Positions 1-8,778 of a DNA stretch of 64,000 nt are shown here, piece by piece. The stretch spans positions 62,001 through 126,000 of the forward strand of contig NZ_SCWD01000003.1 of assembly GCF_004359515.1 (NCBI RefSeq). Direction: 5' to 3'. The stretch is from Macrococcus carouselicus. Its GTDB lineage: Bacteria > Bacillota > Bacilli > Staphylococcales > Staphylococcaceae. The number at the start of each line of letters is the position of its first letter. The first letter of the stretch is position 1. The translations under genes were made by a program, and so were the position numbers. The notes under the pieces were generated by a model, which saw nothing but the letters and a program-made list of their open reading frames with translations, was not told where the DNA came from and made no database searches.

Positions 1-165
1 AGGACGGTTGTTCACAAATGCGAATGTTTTCTTCCGTCCGGGACCACAGTAGGATTGACATGCGACTTCCACTTCAGCATCTGGATCGAGTTTTTCGAGT
101 TTAGGTAACAGCGTCCGCAGGTTAACACCTTGGCAGTCATCACAGACTTGAAACTTATTGCGCAT
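1..165 (-). CDS. DUF1450 family protein (YuzB-like), 3' end outside window
   Basis: Partial gene: 55 codons are open from an ATG at 165 to the window edge with no stop. The protein has a CxxC pair at residues 8-11 and a second cysteine pair in [18 protein letters not shown] near residues 36-40, the layout of the small DUF1450 (YuzB-type) proteins of Firmicutes, whose function is unknown. The start codon lies inside the last codons of lipL (11-base overlap), so the two genes are probably translationally coupled. In S. aureus I would expect the mevalonate gene mvaK1 near this place; here this gene follows lipL directly. Confidence 0.7.
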   Translation of the reverse strand, partial: MRNKFQVCDDCQGVNLRTLLPKLEKLDPDAEVEVACQSYCGPGRKKTFAFVNNRP

Positions 166-994
166 TGTTGTTCACATCCTCCATATGTTTTATCATCTTT
201 TTGTTACGCTCAATCATTCTATCGAAGTAATCATTATACAATGACCACGTGTCATCTGTCATCTTCACCATCGATAATTCTGAACCCAGTGATTTCATGG
301 AACCGAGCAATCTGAAGAGAACATCTTCCACCGTCAGTTCAAAGCCGAGCAGCTCACTTAAGCTTGCCATATCTCCAGGATGAATATCAGGATAAGAGAA
401 TTTCGTCTCCTCGCCCTGCAACGCAAGTCTGTAGAATTCCTGCATAAGACGCGCTCGCTCGCTGCCGCTTCCTTCAACACAGAGATAAATCTGTACAGCA
501 ACACCGCCGCGTACACGGCGCTGAGAGATGCCGGCAAATTTCCTATTATCGATACTCAGGTCATAGCTGCCCGGACAGTAAGAATGCTTGATTTCCTTGG
601 CCTCAATCACAACACCGTAATCCTTGAACATCTCTTTGATGAGGTCATACATCAACTCATAGCCTGCATCAATCGAGAAGGTCTGTCCGCCGTCAAAGAT
701 AAGCGATATATTGAGCACCCCACTGTCCAGCACGACGCCAAGACCGCCCGAATTACGAACGATAGCGCCGTAACCATGGTCAATCAGGTAATCAATCCCG
801 TCCTTCAGATGCGGCAGTCTGCTGTCATGAATGCCCAGAATAATGACGTGCTGATGCACCCATGTCCGCACGACACTATTCCAGTTATTCTGTCCGACCA
901 AGTGACAAAAGGTGTCATCAAAACTGAAGGACTGCATAGGCTGCAGTCCTGTCGTGTGATCAATATATTGCCACTTGCCGTGAAACTTAGACAT
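155..994 (-). CDS. lipL: Octanoyl-[GcvH]:protein N-octanoyltransferase LipL
   Basis: 279-residue member of the biotin/lipoate protein ligase (BPL_LplA_LipB) fold. In Bacillus and Staphylococcus, LipL moves octanoyl or lipoyl groups from the GcvH protein to the E2 subunits of 2-oxoacid dehydrogenases. [10 protein letters not shown] near residue 81 is the family's substrate-binding loop. Cys140 in [10 protein letters not shown] is the likely acyl-accepting cysteine. The place directly downstream of pta matches Staphylococcus, where lipL also follows pta. The start overlaps the pta stop (TAATG), so expression probably depends on pta; no strong ribosome binding site is visible. Confidence 0.9.
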   Translation of the reverse strand: MSKFHGKWQYIDHTTGLQPMQSFSFDDTFCHLVGQNNWNSVVRTWVHQHVIILGIHDSRLPHLKDGIDYLIDHGYGAIVRNSGGLGVVLDSGVLNISLIFDGGQTFSIDAGYELMYDLIKEMFKDYGVVIEAKEIKHSYCPGSYDLSIDNRKFAGISQRRVRGGVAVQIYLCVEGSGSERARLMQEFYRLALQGEETKFSYPDIHPGDMASLSELLGFELTVEDVLFRLLGSMKSLGSELSMVKMTDDTWSLYNDYFDRMIERNKKMIKHMEDVNNNAQ

Positions 995-1980
995 TAAAGC
1001 GTCTGTGCTGCTGTGATGATGGCCAGATCATAGACATCGTCAGTCGAGCAGCCGCGTGATAAATCGTTAACTGGCGCATTCAAACCTTGCAAGATAGGTC
1101 CGATTGCATCGAATCCACCTAAACGCTGCGCAATCTTATAACCGATATTACCCGCTTCAAGACTAGGAAAGACGAATACATTGGCGTCACCCTGGATAGG
1201 TGATTCAGGTGCTTTTTTAGCCGCTACAGAAGGAACAAAAGCTGCATCGAACTGGAATTCGCCGTCAATTATAACATCATCAAGTCCTGCCTCTGCTTTT
1301 TTGTCCTGCGCTAAACGAGTCGCTTCAACGATTTTTTCTGTTTCAGACGTTTTAGCAGATCCTTTAGTTGAGAAGCTGAGCATCGCAACTTTAGGTTCCA
1401 TACCGAAGCTCTGCGCTGTTTTTGCACTTTCAACAGCGATTTCAGCTAAATCAGAAGCTTCCAGTGTCGGGTTGATGGCACAGTCACCGAAAACATACTG
1501 CTCATCTTCCCGTAACATGAAGAAGACGCCAGAAGTCTTTGAGACGCCTGGTTTAGTTTTGATGATCTGAAGGGCCGGACGCACTGTATCAGCTGTAGAA
1601 TGAGCGGCACCTGATACAAGACCTGCTGCCTGACCTGTATGCACAAGCATTGTACCGAAGTAGTTGCCATCATTCATCATCTGTTCAGCCTGTTCTTCAG
1701 TTGCTTTACCTTTACGGCGTTCAACGAAAGAAGCGATGAGTTCTGAGCGTAACTCGCTGGTTGCAGGGTCAATCGTTTCAAGACCGTCTAAAGATAGACC
1801 TAATTTCTCGCTGACTGATTTCAGTTCATCTGCATTACCTAACACAACAGGTGCCACATAATCCGTTTTGCTGAGCTCAACCGCCGCTGCGAGCACACGC
1901 TCGTCATTCCCTTCAGGAAAAACGATACGAACATTTTTGCCTTCTAATTTGCCTTTTAGTACGTCTAATAAATTAGCCAT
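994..1980 (-). CDS. pta: Phosphate acetyltransferase
   Basis: 328 residues, the usual length for the short monodomain Pta of Firmicutes. It converts acetyl-CoA plus phosphate to acetyl phosphate and CoA, the first step of the Pta-AckA overflow pathway in the cytoplasm. The N-terminal IVFPEGNDERVLAAA and the stretch SGAAHSTADTVRPALQ are typical phosphotransacetylase motifs. The start has a strong GGAGG six bases upstream. It heads a minus-strand operon with lipL and diverges from hemQ. A TATAAT -10 box sits about 40 bases upstream of the start. Confidence 0.97.
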   Translation of the reverse strand: MANLLDVLKGKLEGKNVRIVFPEGNDERVLAAAVELSKTDYVAPVVLGNADELKSVSEKLGLSLDGLETIDPATSELRSELIASFVERRKGKATEEQAEQMMNDGNYFGTMLVHTGQAAGLVSGAAHSTADTVRPALQIIKTKPGVSKTSGVFFMLREDEQYVFGDCAINPTLEASDLAEIAVESAKTAQSFGMEPKVAMLSFSTKGSAKTSETEKIVEATRLAQDKKAEAGLDDVIIDGEFQFDAAFVPSVAAKKAPESPIQGDANVFVFPSLEAGNIGYKIAQRLGGFDAIGPILQGLNAPVNDLSRGCSTDDVYDLAIITAAQTL

Positions 1981-2019
1981 AATAGCCTCCTAGTATTGTT
2001 TCATACAATTTACATTCTT

Positions 2020-2025
2020 ATTATA
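2020..2025 (-). promoter_or_regulatory. -10 box of the pta promoter
   Basis: A perfect TATAAT lies on the minus strand 40 bases before the pta start, in the pta/hemQ divergent gap. No good -35 hexamer is visible at the usual spacing, so the site is tentative. Confidence 0.45.
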
Positions 2026-2133
2026 GAGCATTTGAATACAGAATTCACGTCATCAATTTGTAAATGTCTGAATGCAGAATTTTCCGCTTATTATGGTATA
2101 TTGGAGAAGAATAAACTATGAGGAGAGATATCA

Positions 2134-2883
2134 ATGATTGAAGCAGCAAAAACATTAGATGGCTGGTACAGCCTACACTTGTTCTATGCCATCGATTTTT
2201 CAAGCCTGAAACTGGTTGAAGCAGAAGACCGCGAACAGATGGTCACCGAATTAAAAGAATATCTGTCAAAGCTTGAAGCGAACCATGAAGCAAAAGAAGG
2301 TTCATATGCGTTCTATAACATCACAGGCCAGAAAGCAGACCTGATGCTCTGGCTGCTGCGTCCTGAAATGAAACAGCTGACGATGCTTGAAACTGAATTC
2401 AATAAACTTGCAATCAGCGATTACCTGATTCCGACATATTCATACGTATCAGTCATCGAACTCAGTAATTACTTAGCAGGTGACTCTGATGAAGACCCGT
2501 ATCAGAATCCACATGTACGCTCACGTCTCTACCCTGAGATCCCTCGCAGTGAATATGTCTGCTTCTATCCGATGGACAAACGCCGCGAAGGTAACGATAA
2601 CTGGTATATGCTCGACATGGATCATCGCAAAGGCTTAATGCGCTCACACGGCATGATTGGCCGTGGCTATGCAGGTAAAGTCAAACAGTTCATCACAGGT
2701 TCAGTCGGCTTTGATGATCACGAATGGGGCGTCACACTGTTTGCTGATGATGTTCTTCAGTTCAAAAAACTGGTCTATGAAATGAGATTCGACGAAGTAT
2801 CCGCACGCTACGGCGAGTTCGGTGAATTCTTCGTTGGCAATATCCTGACACAGGACGATCTATCCCCATTATTTGAAGTATAA
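2134..2883 (+). CDS. hemQ: Coproheme decarboxylase HemQ (chlorite-dismutase family)
   Basis: 249 residues. It catalyses the last step of the coproporphyrin-dependent heme pathway of Gram-positive bacteria, the oxidative decarboxylation of Fe-coproporphyrin III to heme b. Tyr145 in CFYPMDKRR is the radical-forming tyrosine and His172 in [10 protein letters not shown] the axial heme ligand; both have the same numbers as in S. aureus HemQ. The position divergent from pta matches Staphylococcus. The ribosome binding site is AGGAGA, and a clear terminator follows the stop. Confidence 0.96.
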   Translation: MIEAAKTLDGWYSLHLFYAIDFSSLKLVEAEDREQMVTELKEYLSKLEANHEAKEGSYAFYNITGQKADLMLWLLRPEMKQLTMLETEFNKLAISDYLIPTYSYVSVIELSNYLAGDSDEDPYQNPHVRSRLYPEIPRSEYVCFYPMDKRREGNDNWYMLDMDHRKGLMRSHGMIGRGYAGKVKQFITGSVGFDDHEWGVTLFADDVLQFKKLVYEMRFDEVSARYGEFGEFFVGNILTQDDLSPLFEV

Positions 2884-2891
2884 AATAAGAG

Positions 2892-2925
2892 AAACCCGGC
2901 TGCACATAACGTGTTGCCGGGTTTT
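2892..2925 (+). terminator. Rho-independent terminator of hemQ
   Basis: Stem AACCCGGC / GCCGGGTT followed by TTT, directly after the hemQ stop codon. Confidence 0.85.
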
Positions 2926-3169
2926 GTCATAGGATGGTCACGGTTCTTTCGCATGTCTCGCCGGAACCATGACTTTTTCGCTGCTTTATCTGGCGTTTCA
3001 TCTGCTTGATTCTCTACTTGTGTTGTCGCTTCTTATGTAATAACAGATTCTGTCACTTTATTCTTCACCAAATAAAGCATACCTGATAGAATAATCACAC
3101 TATCACTCACTACTACCTTTTTATTCATGTCCTCATCTCTATTTATTTACATCATATACAGTAATAATG
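2926..3169. other. Gap between hemQ and the sst operon, with a possible decayed minus-strand reading frame
   Basis: Most of this convergent gap has no supported gene. On the minus strand an ATG at 3126-3128 opens a 31-codon frame with a hydrophobic middle (SVIILSGMLYLV) that ends at TAA (3033-3035). The same frame then stays open for about 35 more codons with a lysine/arginine/aspartate-rich composition (DKAAKKSWFRRDMRKNRDHP) until it runs into the hemQ terminator. This may be a small membrane protein broken by one stop, or chance. The ribosome binding site is poor. Confidence 0.25.
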
Positions 3170-3195
3170 AAAAAAGCGATCCTGCTCAGGATCGC
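3170..3195 (-). terminator. Rho-independent terminator of the sst operon
   Basis: Perfect stem GCGATCCTG / CAGGATCGC followed by TTTTTT on the minus strand, immediately after the sstD stop. Confidence 0.92.
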
Positions 3196-3203
3196 CTCAC
3201 TTC

Positions 3204-4229
3204 TTACTTATATGCTTTCTCAATTTCATCAATCTGCTGCATTGTTGTTTTCACACCGCCACTTGAGAAGTACCACAGGTATGGGTCCACATCGATGACT
3301 TTCTTGTTCTTGATTGCACTCACATCTTCGATGACTTTGTTTGATAACGCTTGTTTGCTTGATGATTTGCCACCGACAGCTACGCCTCTGTCCATCGCGA
3401 AGATGATGTCAGGGTTTGTTTTGTTGAAGTATTCGTAGTTCACGACCTGGCCGTGTCCTTCTGCTTTGATATTTTTGTCCGCTTCTTTCACGCCGAGAAC
3501 GTCATGAATGAAGCCGAAGCGTCCGCCTTTACCGAATACTGATAGCTCGCCTTCGTTCGCTAATACAAATAAGCCGGTTTTATCAGATGCTTCAGTTTTC
3601 TTTTTAACTTCTGCGATCTTATCATCCAATGCTTTATTTAACTTTGTTGTCTCTTCTTCTTTATCGAACATTTTACCGATATTGTCTGTATTCGCTTTAA
3701 CGCTGTCGATATAAGCAGTGTCTTTCGTACCCATGTAAACGATTTTCGCGTCTGGTGCTGCTTTTTTCATCTCATCCATGACTTTCGCACTTGCCTGACG
3801 TGCTGAGATCAGGATGACTTCGGGATTCAGTTCAGCTAATTTCTCGAAGTTAGGTTCTTTCAGTGAGCCGAGATTCGCATATTTATCGTCTTTGAAATCT
3901 GACAGAAATTCAGGGACTGAACGGTTTCCTTCACCTTTAGGCAGACCGATGACATGATCAGATAGACCCAGTTCCTGCATAGTTGTAAGGGTACCGTAGT
4001 CAAATACTGCTACTTTTTTAGAGTTTTTAGGAACTTCTACTTTTTCTGTAACGTCTTTAGCATCGCTACCATCTTCTTTTTCACCCATCATTTTGTATTC
4101 ATTTGTGATTTCCACTGTGCTGTTGTCAGCTGTTTTCTCTTTTGTTGCTGATTCTTTCTTATCTGCCCCACATGCTGCTAAAACCATAATCAATGCAAAA
4201 CTTAGTAATAAAAGTGCGTATTTCTTCAT
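3204..4229 (-). CDS. sstD: Siderophore-binding lipoprotein SstD
   Basis: 341 residues from the ATG at 4229; a second ATG three bases upstream is also possible. The signal peptide ends in the lipobox VLAAC with Cys20, followed by a Lys/Glu/Thr-rich linker and a periplasmic-binding fold of the FepB/FhuD type (class III). The body closely resembles staphylococcal SstD, for example SDHVIGLPKGEGNRSVPEFL and DIIFAMDRGVAVGGKS. SstD is a membrane-anchored receptor for catechol-type iron chelators and passes them to the SstAB permease. Last gene of the operon. AGGAG lies six bases before the chosen start. Confidence 0.92.
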   Translation of the reverse strand: MKKYALLLLSFALIMVLAACGADKKESATKEKTADNSTVEITNEYKMMGEKEDGSDAKDVTEKVEVPKNSKKVAVFDYGTLTTMQELGLSDHVIGLPKGEGNRSVPEFLSDFKDDKYANLGSLKEPNFEKLAELNPEVILISARQASAKVMDEMKKAAPDAKIVYMGTKDTAYIDSVKANTDNIGKMFDKEEETTKLNKALDDKIAEVKKKTEASDKTGLFVLANEGELSVFGKGGRFGFIHDVLGVKEADKNIKAEGHGQVVNYEYFNKTNPDIIFAMDRGVAVGGKSSSKQALSNKVIEDVSAIKNKKVIDVDPYLWYFSSGGVKTTMQQIDEIEKAYK

Positions 4230-4322
4230 CATAATCTCCTTAGTATTTGTTTTTCCCCCGAATTTTTTGCCCAAAATTAAACACTGATGCTCTCCCGGCA
4301 CCACTCCTCTCAATGACCTATC

Positions 4323-5126
4323 TTATACCAGCTGCACTTCTCTGACGTAGTCATCCACCGTTTTCTCGTCATCAAAATAGACACAGATCTGCTGACCGAA
4401 GATGCATTCGATATTGATATCCATATCGTAGACTTTTTTCAGCGCTTCCGGCGTGATAGCATCATCTTTAGGGCCGTCAAGCAGAATCTCGCCTTCTTTC
4501 ATTGCAACGATGTAATCCGCATAGCACGAGGCGAAGTTGATGTCATGGATAACAATGACGATTGTTTTCTGTTTCTCGCGCACCAATCGGCGAAGCAGCT
4601 GCATCATCTGTACGGAATGTTTCATATCCAGATTGTTCAGCGGTTCATCCAGGAAGATATAATCCGTATCCTGTGCCAGTGTCATGGCGATAAATGCACG
4701 CTGGCGCTGGCCACCTGACAGTTCGTCGAGATAAGCATCCTGCATGCTGCCAAGTCCCATGTAATCAAGCGACTCATCGACAATTCGGTCATCTTCCTGT
4801 GACAACCGTCCTTTTGAATAAGGGAATCGACCGAAATTCACAAGGTCTCTGACCGATAATTTGAGGTTCGTATGGTTGCTCTGTTTCAGAACAGCCAGTT
4901 CACGAGCCACCTGGTCACTTTTCATTTTTGTGATTTCTGCACCGTTCAGCTCAACTGAGCCTCTTGTGACATCAATCAGACGTGTCGCAGCGTTCAGCAG
5001 CGTACTTTTCCCGGCACCATTCGGACCGATGATTGCTGTGATAGCCCCTTTTTTAATTTCAGTGGACACGTTATTCAGAATCTGTTTCTTACCGATCTCT
5101 ATGCTTAAGTTACTGACTTTAATCAT
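4323..5126 (-). CDS. sstC: Siderophore ABC transporter ATPase SstC
   Basis: 267 residues. Walker A GPNGAGKST at 34-42, signature LSGGQ at 136-140, and Walker B YIFLDEP just after. It is the FecE/FhuC-type ATPase that powers iron-siderophore import through SstA and SstB. I start it at the ATG at 5126: a GTG six bases upstream falls inside the AGGAGGGTG ribosome binding site. It overlaps the 3' end of sstB, so the two are likely coupled. Confidence 0.92.
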   Translation of the reverse strand: MIKVSNLSIEIGKKQILNNVSTEIKKGAITAIIGPNGAGKSTLLNAATRLIDVTRGSVELNGAEITKMKSDQVARELAVLKQSNHTNLKLSVRDLVNFGRFPYSKGRLSQEDDRIVDESLDYMGLGSMQDAYLDELSGGQRQRAFIAMTLAQDTDYIFLDEPLNNLDMKHSVQMMQLLRRLVREKQKTIVIVIHDINFASCYADYIVAMKEGEILLDGPKDDAITPEALKKVYDMDINIECIFGQQICVYFDDEKTVDDYVREVQLV

Positions 5127-6072
5127 GTGCACCCTCCTTAAAGAGTAAATAGATGAAGTACAGACCGCCGACGAAGTTGATCATAATGGTGATTTCCGTC
5201 GTACCGTCAAAGATATACTGTGTCATCATCTGACCGACCATCAATGTAATGACCGATACCAGAATCGTACTGATGATCAGCAGTCTATGTTCGTATGTGC
5301 GGATGAACTGATAAGTGATGTTACAGACGATAATACCAAGAAATGTAATAGGTCCGACCAGCGCCGTTGAAATGCTGACCAGTATGGCGACGACCAGCAG
5401 CATGCTGCGTGTCAGCTTATCGATATCGAGACCTAGATTAAGTGCATGTATCTTGCCGAGGCTGAGGACATCCAGTTCGGCGCTCCTGCGGTAAATATAG
5501 ATGAGCAGTGCGCCGATCAGTAAAGCACAGAGAATCAGCAGCTTTTCGTTCACTGTATTGAAACTTGCGAACATTCTGTCCTGCAGCATCAGGAAATCAT
5601 CCGGGTTCATTACCATATGCATGAAGCTGGACAGACTCTGGAAACATGTCCCCATCACGAGTCCGAAGAGCAGAATGAAGTAGACTGATGTGTTCTTTCT
5701 GAACACCAGCTTGAACAATCCCAGTGTGAAGATGATCATCAGAGTGACTGATAAAAAGAAATTGATGTATGTATTCATCAATAGCGTGCTCACTGCACCG
5801 AACAGAAAGATGATGATCGTCTGCAGGAACAAGTAGACGGCATCCAGACCGATGACTGATGGTGTCAGCAGATGGTTCTCTGTGAGGGTCTGAAATATCA
5901 GTGATGACACACCAATCGCCGCTCCTACCAGAATGATGGCTGCGACCTTACGGAGACGTGCCGGTAATACATAACCCAGTGCGTTCATATTGAGCTGAAT
6001 CACAATATATAGACCGGCCAGCAGGACAGCGACCGTAAGCAGGGTCAGGACTTTCTTAGATTTTAGCGACAT
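5119..6072 (-). CDS. sstB: Siderophore ABC transporter permease SstB
   Basis: 317 residues with many hydrophobic helices, a FecCD-family permease of the BtuC fold. VLPARLRKVAAIILVGAAIG near the N terminus and LGLDIDKLTRSML before the last helices are typical of FecCD permeases. It should form the heterodimeric channel with SstA in the cytoplasmic membrane. The chosen start has AAGGAG eight bases upstream; an ATG two codons earlier is too close to it. It overlaps sstA by 17 bases. Confidence 0.9.
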   Translation of the reverse strand: MSLKSKKVLTLLTVAVLLAGLYIVIQLNMNALGYVLPARLRKVAAIILVGAAIGVSSLIFQTLTENHLLTPSVIGLDAVYLFLQTIIIFLFGAVSTLLMNTYINFFLSVTLMIIFTLGLFKLVFRKNTSVYFILLFGLVMGTCFQSLSSFMHMVMNPDDFLMLQDRMFASFNTVNEKLLILCALLIGALLIYIYRRSAELDVLSLGKIHALNLGLDIDKLTRSMLLVVAILVSISTALVGPITFLGIIVCNITYQFIRTYEHRLLIISTILVSVITLMVGQMMTQYIFDGTTEITIMINFVGGLYFIYLLFKEGAHD

Positions 6073-7018
6073 AATCATTTCTCCTTTTCAAGAGCAGTAG
6101 CATGAACAGCACACTGCCGATAATACCAAGCGTCAGCCCGATAGGAATCTCATACGGAAAAATAATCAGTCGGCTGAAGATATCAGCCACCATAACAAGA
6201 ATGGCGCCGAGCAGTGCAGTAAACGGTAAAGTTTTCTGCAGATGATCACCTACAAACAGATAAACGATATTCGGTACAACAAGTCCGAGGAAAGGAAGTA
6301 CACCGATCGTCACAACAACTGTCGCAGAGACGATGGCACTGATAATCACCCCGATATTCATAATTTTCTCGTACTGAATACCAAGGTTACGGCTGAATGA
6401 CTCACCCATGCCTACAATTGTGAAGTGGTGAGCGAATACATAGATGACGATGACCATCGGGATGATGATGAATAAAATTTCATAGCGGCCTGAGGTGATC
6501 ATTGAGAAGTCTCCCACAAAGAAGTTGCCGATGCTCTGCATCGCATTGAAACGCAGTGCCATAAACGTCGCAAAACTCGAGACGATATTACCGAGCATCA
6601 GACCGACAAGTGGAATAAAGATGGCATCCTTGTATTTGATCCGGTTGACGATAAACATAAACGCCAGCGTACCGATGATTGCGGCTGCGATAGCAAAGAC
6701 AAGCTTCACCAGAATATGTGTATCCGCAAAGAAAATCATCGCGACAAGTATACCGAGCTTGGCAAAATCCATCGTTCCTGCAGTGGTGGGTGATACGAAC
6801 TTATTACGGGTCAGTTGCTGCATCAAGAGACCGGCAACACTCAGTGCGACCCCAGCTAAAATGATGGAGATAGTTCTAGGGAGCCGACTATTGATCAATA
6901 TATTTTTTTCATTAGCTGTCAGATGAAAAAGATGTTTCGGTGCAAGATCCACAACACCTATAAAAACAGAGAGTATGGACAGTGCAGCGAGTAAAAGAAC
7001 AAAATAACGCAACTTCAT
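6056..7018 (-). CDS. sstA: Siderophore ABC transporter permease SstA
   Basis: 320 residues, the second FecCD-family permease and the first gene of the sst operon. LINSRLPRTISIILAGVALS near the N terminus and LGIQYEKIMNIG are family features. The start at 7018 is preceded by AGGAG at seven bases. Longer readings to 7096 would run through the promoter and Fur box, so they are unlikely. The order sstA-B-C-D equals that of Staphylococcus and of the B. subtilis yclNOPQ petrobactin system. Confidence 0.92.
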   Translation of the reverse strand: MKLRYFVLLLAALSILSVFIGVVDLAPKHLFHLTANEKNILINSRLPRTISIILAGVALSVAGLLMQQLTRNKFVSPTTAGTMDFAKLGILVAMIFFADTHILVKLVFAIAAAIIGTLAFMFIVNRIKYKDAIFIPLVGLMLGNIVSSFATFMALRFNAMQSIGNFFVGDFSMITSGRYEILFIIIPMVIVIYVFAHHFTIVGMGESFSRNLGIQYEKIMNIGVIISAIVSATVVVTIGVLPFLGLVVPNIVYLFVGDHLQKTLPFTALLGAILVMVADIFSRLIIFPYEIPIGLTLGIIGSVLFMLLLLKRRNDYVAKI

Positions 7019-7036
7019 GATGAAACTCCTCTGCAA

Positions 7037-7053
7037 TTGATAATCATTATCAA
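7037..7053 (-). promoter_or_regulatory. Fur box of the sst operon
   Basis: TTGATAATCATTATCAA is an almost perfect inverted repeat containing the classic Fur core GATAATNATTATC. It covers the predicted transcription start of sstA, so iron-loaded Fur should block initiation. Confidence 0.93.
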
Positions 7054-7058
7054 CTATT

Positions 7059-7086
7059 ATCATACCAAATAATCGACATAGTTCAA
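7059..7086 (-). promoter_or_regulatory. Promoter of the sst operon
   Basis: -35 TTGAAC (7081-7086), 16-base spacer, -10 TATGAT (7059-7064). The start point would fall at about 7052, inside the Fur box. Confidence 0.75.
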
Positions 7087-7255
7087 CTGTTTTCACCCAT
7101 TTTTCAGTATTAATTTCTGAAAGAAGTCATTTTATTAGTTAACAGAAAATTTAAATTAATCATCATATTTTATGTATGGGTATCCAAAAAGGGTATTTCA
7201 CAACTCTTTTTCATGCTATATTTATGAGGAGTTATTTTACCAAGGGGGAATATTT

Positions 7256-8593
7256 ATGAGTCAACAAGAGTCGCTGAAGAAATCCATCGGACTGCTGACT
7301 GCTGTAACGATTGTTGTAGGTACAATCATCGGTTCCGGTGTATTCGTCAAACCTTCAGTCGTCCTCGGTCATGCAGGATCCAGTAACCTTGCTATCTGGG
7401 CATGGGTTGTTGGGGGTATTCTAACCCTTGCAGCCGGTCTTACAATTGCTGAAGTCGGCGCACAGATTCCTAAGACAGGCGGATTATACGCTTATATCAG
7501 AGATATTTACGGTCGTTTCTGGGGCTTCCTGACCGGCTGGGTACAGACCGTCATCTATGGTCCTGCCATCATCGCTTCTCTCACATTATTTTTCGGCATT
7601 CTTATTTCCAACTTTTTTGGTTTAGATGAGAGTCTCGGTGTCTGGATCGGTATCGCTGCACTAACCTTTTTAGTCGTGCTGAATATCATGGGTACAGGCC
7701 TAGGCGGCGCGATGCAGAATATTACAACAATCGCCAAACTGATTCCCGTCTTTGCCATCATCATCTTCGGTTTATTATGGGGCAAGGCGGATATCTTCAA
7801 TCAGGACGTCACACACCTGATTAAAGACCAGGGAGAAATCAACTTCGGCCGTGCCGTTCTCGCGACATTATTTGCTTATGATGGATGGATCATGCTGACG
7901 AACTTGACAGGCGAAATGAAAAATGCAAAGCGCAATCTACCGCTTGCAATGCTCATCGGTCTATCGGTTGTCACACTTGCCTATGTCTTCATCAATATCG
8001 CAGTCTTCCATGTCATCCCTGCTTCTGAGCTCATTGGTATGGGCAACACCAGTTCCGCACAGGCCGCTGCTGTTCTATTCGGTTCAGTCGGAGCTAAGAT
8101 TGTCAATATAGGTGTCATCATCTCCATCTTCGGCTGTCTGAACGGCAAGATTATGACGTTTCCGCGTGTGCCCTTTGCGATGGCTGATGATCATTTACTG
8201 CCATTCTCAAAATTGATCGGTTATGTGAGTCCTAAGACGAATACACCCGTCGGTGCGCTCGGCATTGTTTATATACTTGGACTTTCACTTGTATTACTGA
8301 CGCTCGCCTTCCCTAAAACTGTCAATGCGGACTACTTGTCTGAAATATGTATCTTTGTCATCTATGTCTTCTATATCATGGCATTCATCGGTTTGTTCTT
8401 ACTTAGAAAACGCATTAAAGGACCTCGTGCCTACTCAGTGCCACTTTATCCGATAGTACCGATTGTCGCTATACTCGGTGGTCTCTTCATCATTGTCAGC
8501 ACGCTCCAGAGTGATTTTCTGGGCGCTCTATATTCATTGATTATTGTAGCTATCGGTATTCCGTTCTATTTGATGCTGAAAAAGCATGTTTAA
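7256..8593 (+). CDS. steT: Amino acid permease/exchanger, SteT-like (APC superfamily)
   Basis: 445 residues, about 12 membrane helices. The N-terminal GTIIGSGVFVKPSVVLGHAG is the substrate-binding helix 1 of the APC family. Long blocks agree with B. subtilis SteT, a serine/threonine exchanger of the LAT type, such as TIAEVGAQIPKTGGLYAYI, ATLFAYDGW and SIFGCLNGKIMTFPRVPFAM. Substrate is inferred from that similarity. I chose the ATG at 7256, which follows a strong AAGGGGGAA; upstream in-frame codons lack a ribosome binding site. CodY-like sequences lie upstream (see findings). Monocistronic. Confidence 0.85.
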   Translation: MSQQESLKKSIGLLTAVTIVVGTIIGSGVFVKPSVVLGHAGSSNLAIWAWVVGGILTLAAGLTIAEVGAQIPKTGGLYAYIRDIYGRFWGFLTGWVQTVIYGPAIIASLTLFFGILISNFFGLDESLGVWIGIAALTFLVVLNIMGTGLGGAMQNITTIAKLIPVFAIIIFGLLWGKADIFNQDVTHLIKDQGEINFGRAVLATLFAYDGWIMLTNLTGEMKNAKRNLPLAMLIGLSVVTLAYVFINIAVFHVIPASELIGMGNTSSAQAAAVLFGSVGAKIVNIGVIISIFGCLNGKIMTFPRVPFAMADDHLLPFSKLIGYVSPKTNTPVGALGIVYILGLSLVLLTLAFPKTVNADYLSEICIFVIYVFYIMAFIGLFLLRKRIKGPRAYSVPLYPIVPIVAILGGLFIIVSTLQSDFLGALYSLIIVAIGIPFYLMLKKHV

Positions 8594-8652
8594 TGGATGC
8601 CAGGAATGGATATAATTAAGAAAACCATAATACTTGAAAAGAGGACATCATA

Positions 8653-8748
8653 ATGAAAAGACTAATTCAGTTATTGATTAAATTAAGCCCGATCATTTTA
8701 CCGATTCTACAACGCCAGTTAAACAAACGTAACAACTATAATAAATAA
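8653..8748 (+). CDS. 31-residue amphipathic peptide, function unknown
   Basis: Short gene: MKRLIQLLIKLSPIILPILQ followed by the polar tail RQLNKRNNYNK. It is preceded by AGAGG at a suitable distance, has a TATAAT at 8611-8616, and ends directly in a perfect terminator, so it looks like a real small transcription unit. The basic N-terminal helix with regularly spaced leucine/isoleucine and a basic tail would lie in or across the membrane. I do not recognise a characterised family; a type I toxin-like or phenol-soluble-modulin-like peptide is possible but unproven. Confidence 0.6.
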   Translation: MKRLIQLLIKLSPIILPILQRQLNKRNNYNK

Positions 8749-8778
8749 AAAATAGACTCCCGAGGGAGTCTATTTTTT
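8749..8778. terminator. Bidirectional terminator
   Basis: Stem AATAGACTCC / GGAGTCTATT with a CGAG loop, flanked by A-tract and T-tract. It serves the 31-residue peptide gene on the plus strand and the DUF423 gene on the minus strand. Confidence 0.92.

Noticed and set aside
380-997. 205-codon plus-strand reading frame opposite lipL
   Set aside because: It is antisense to a clear lipL, has no ribosome binding site and no family resemblance.
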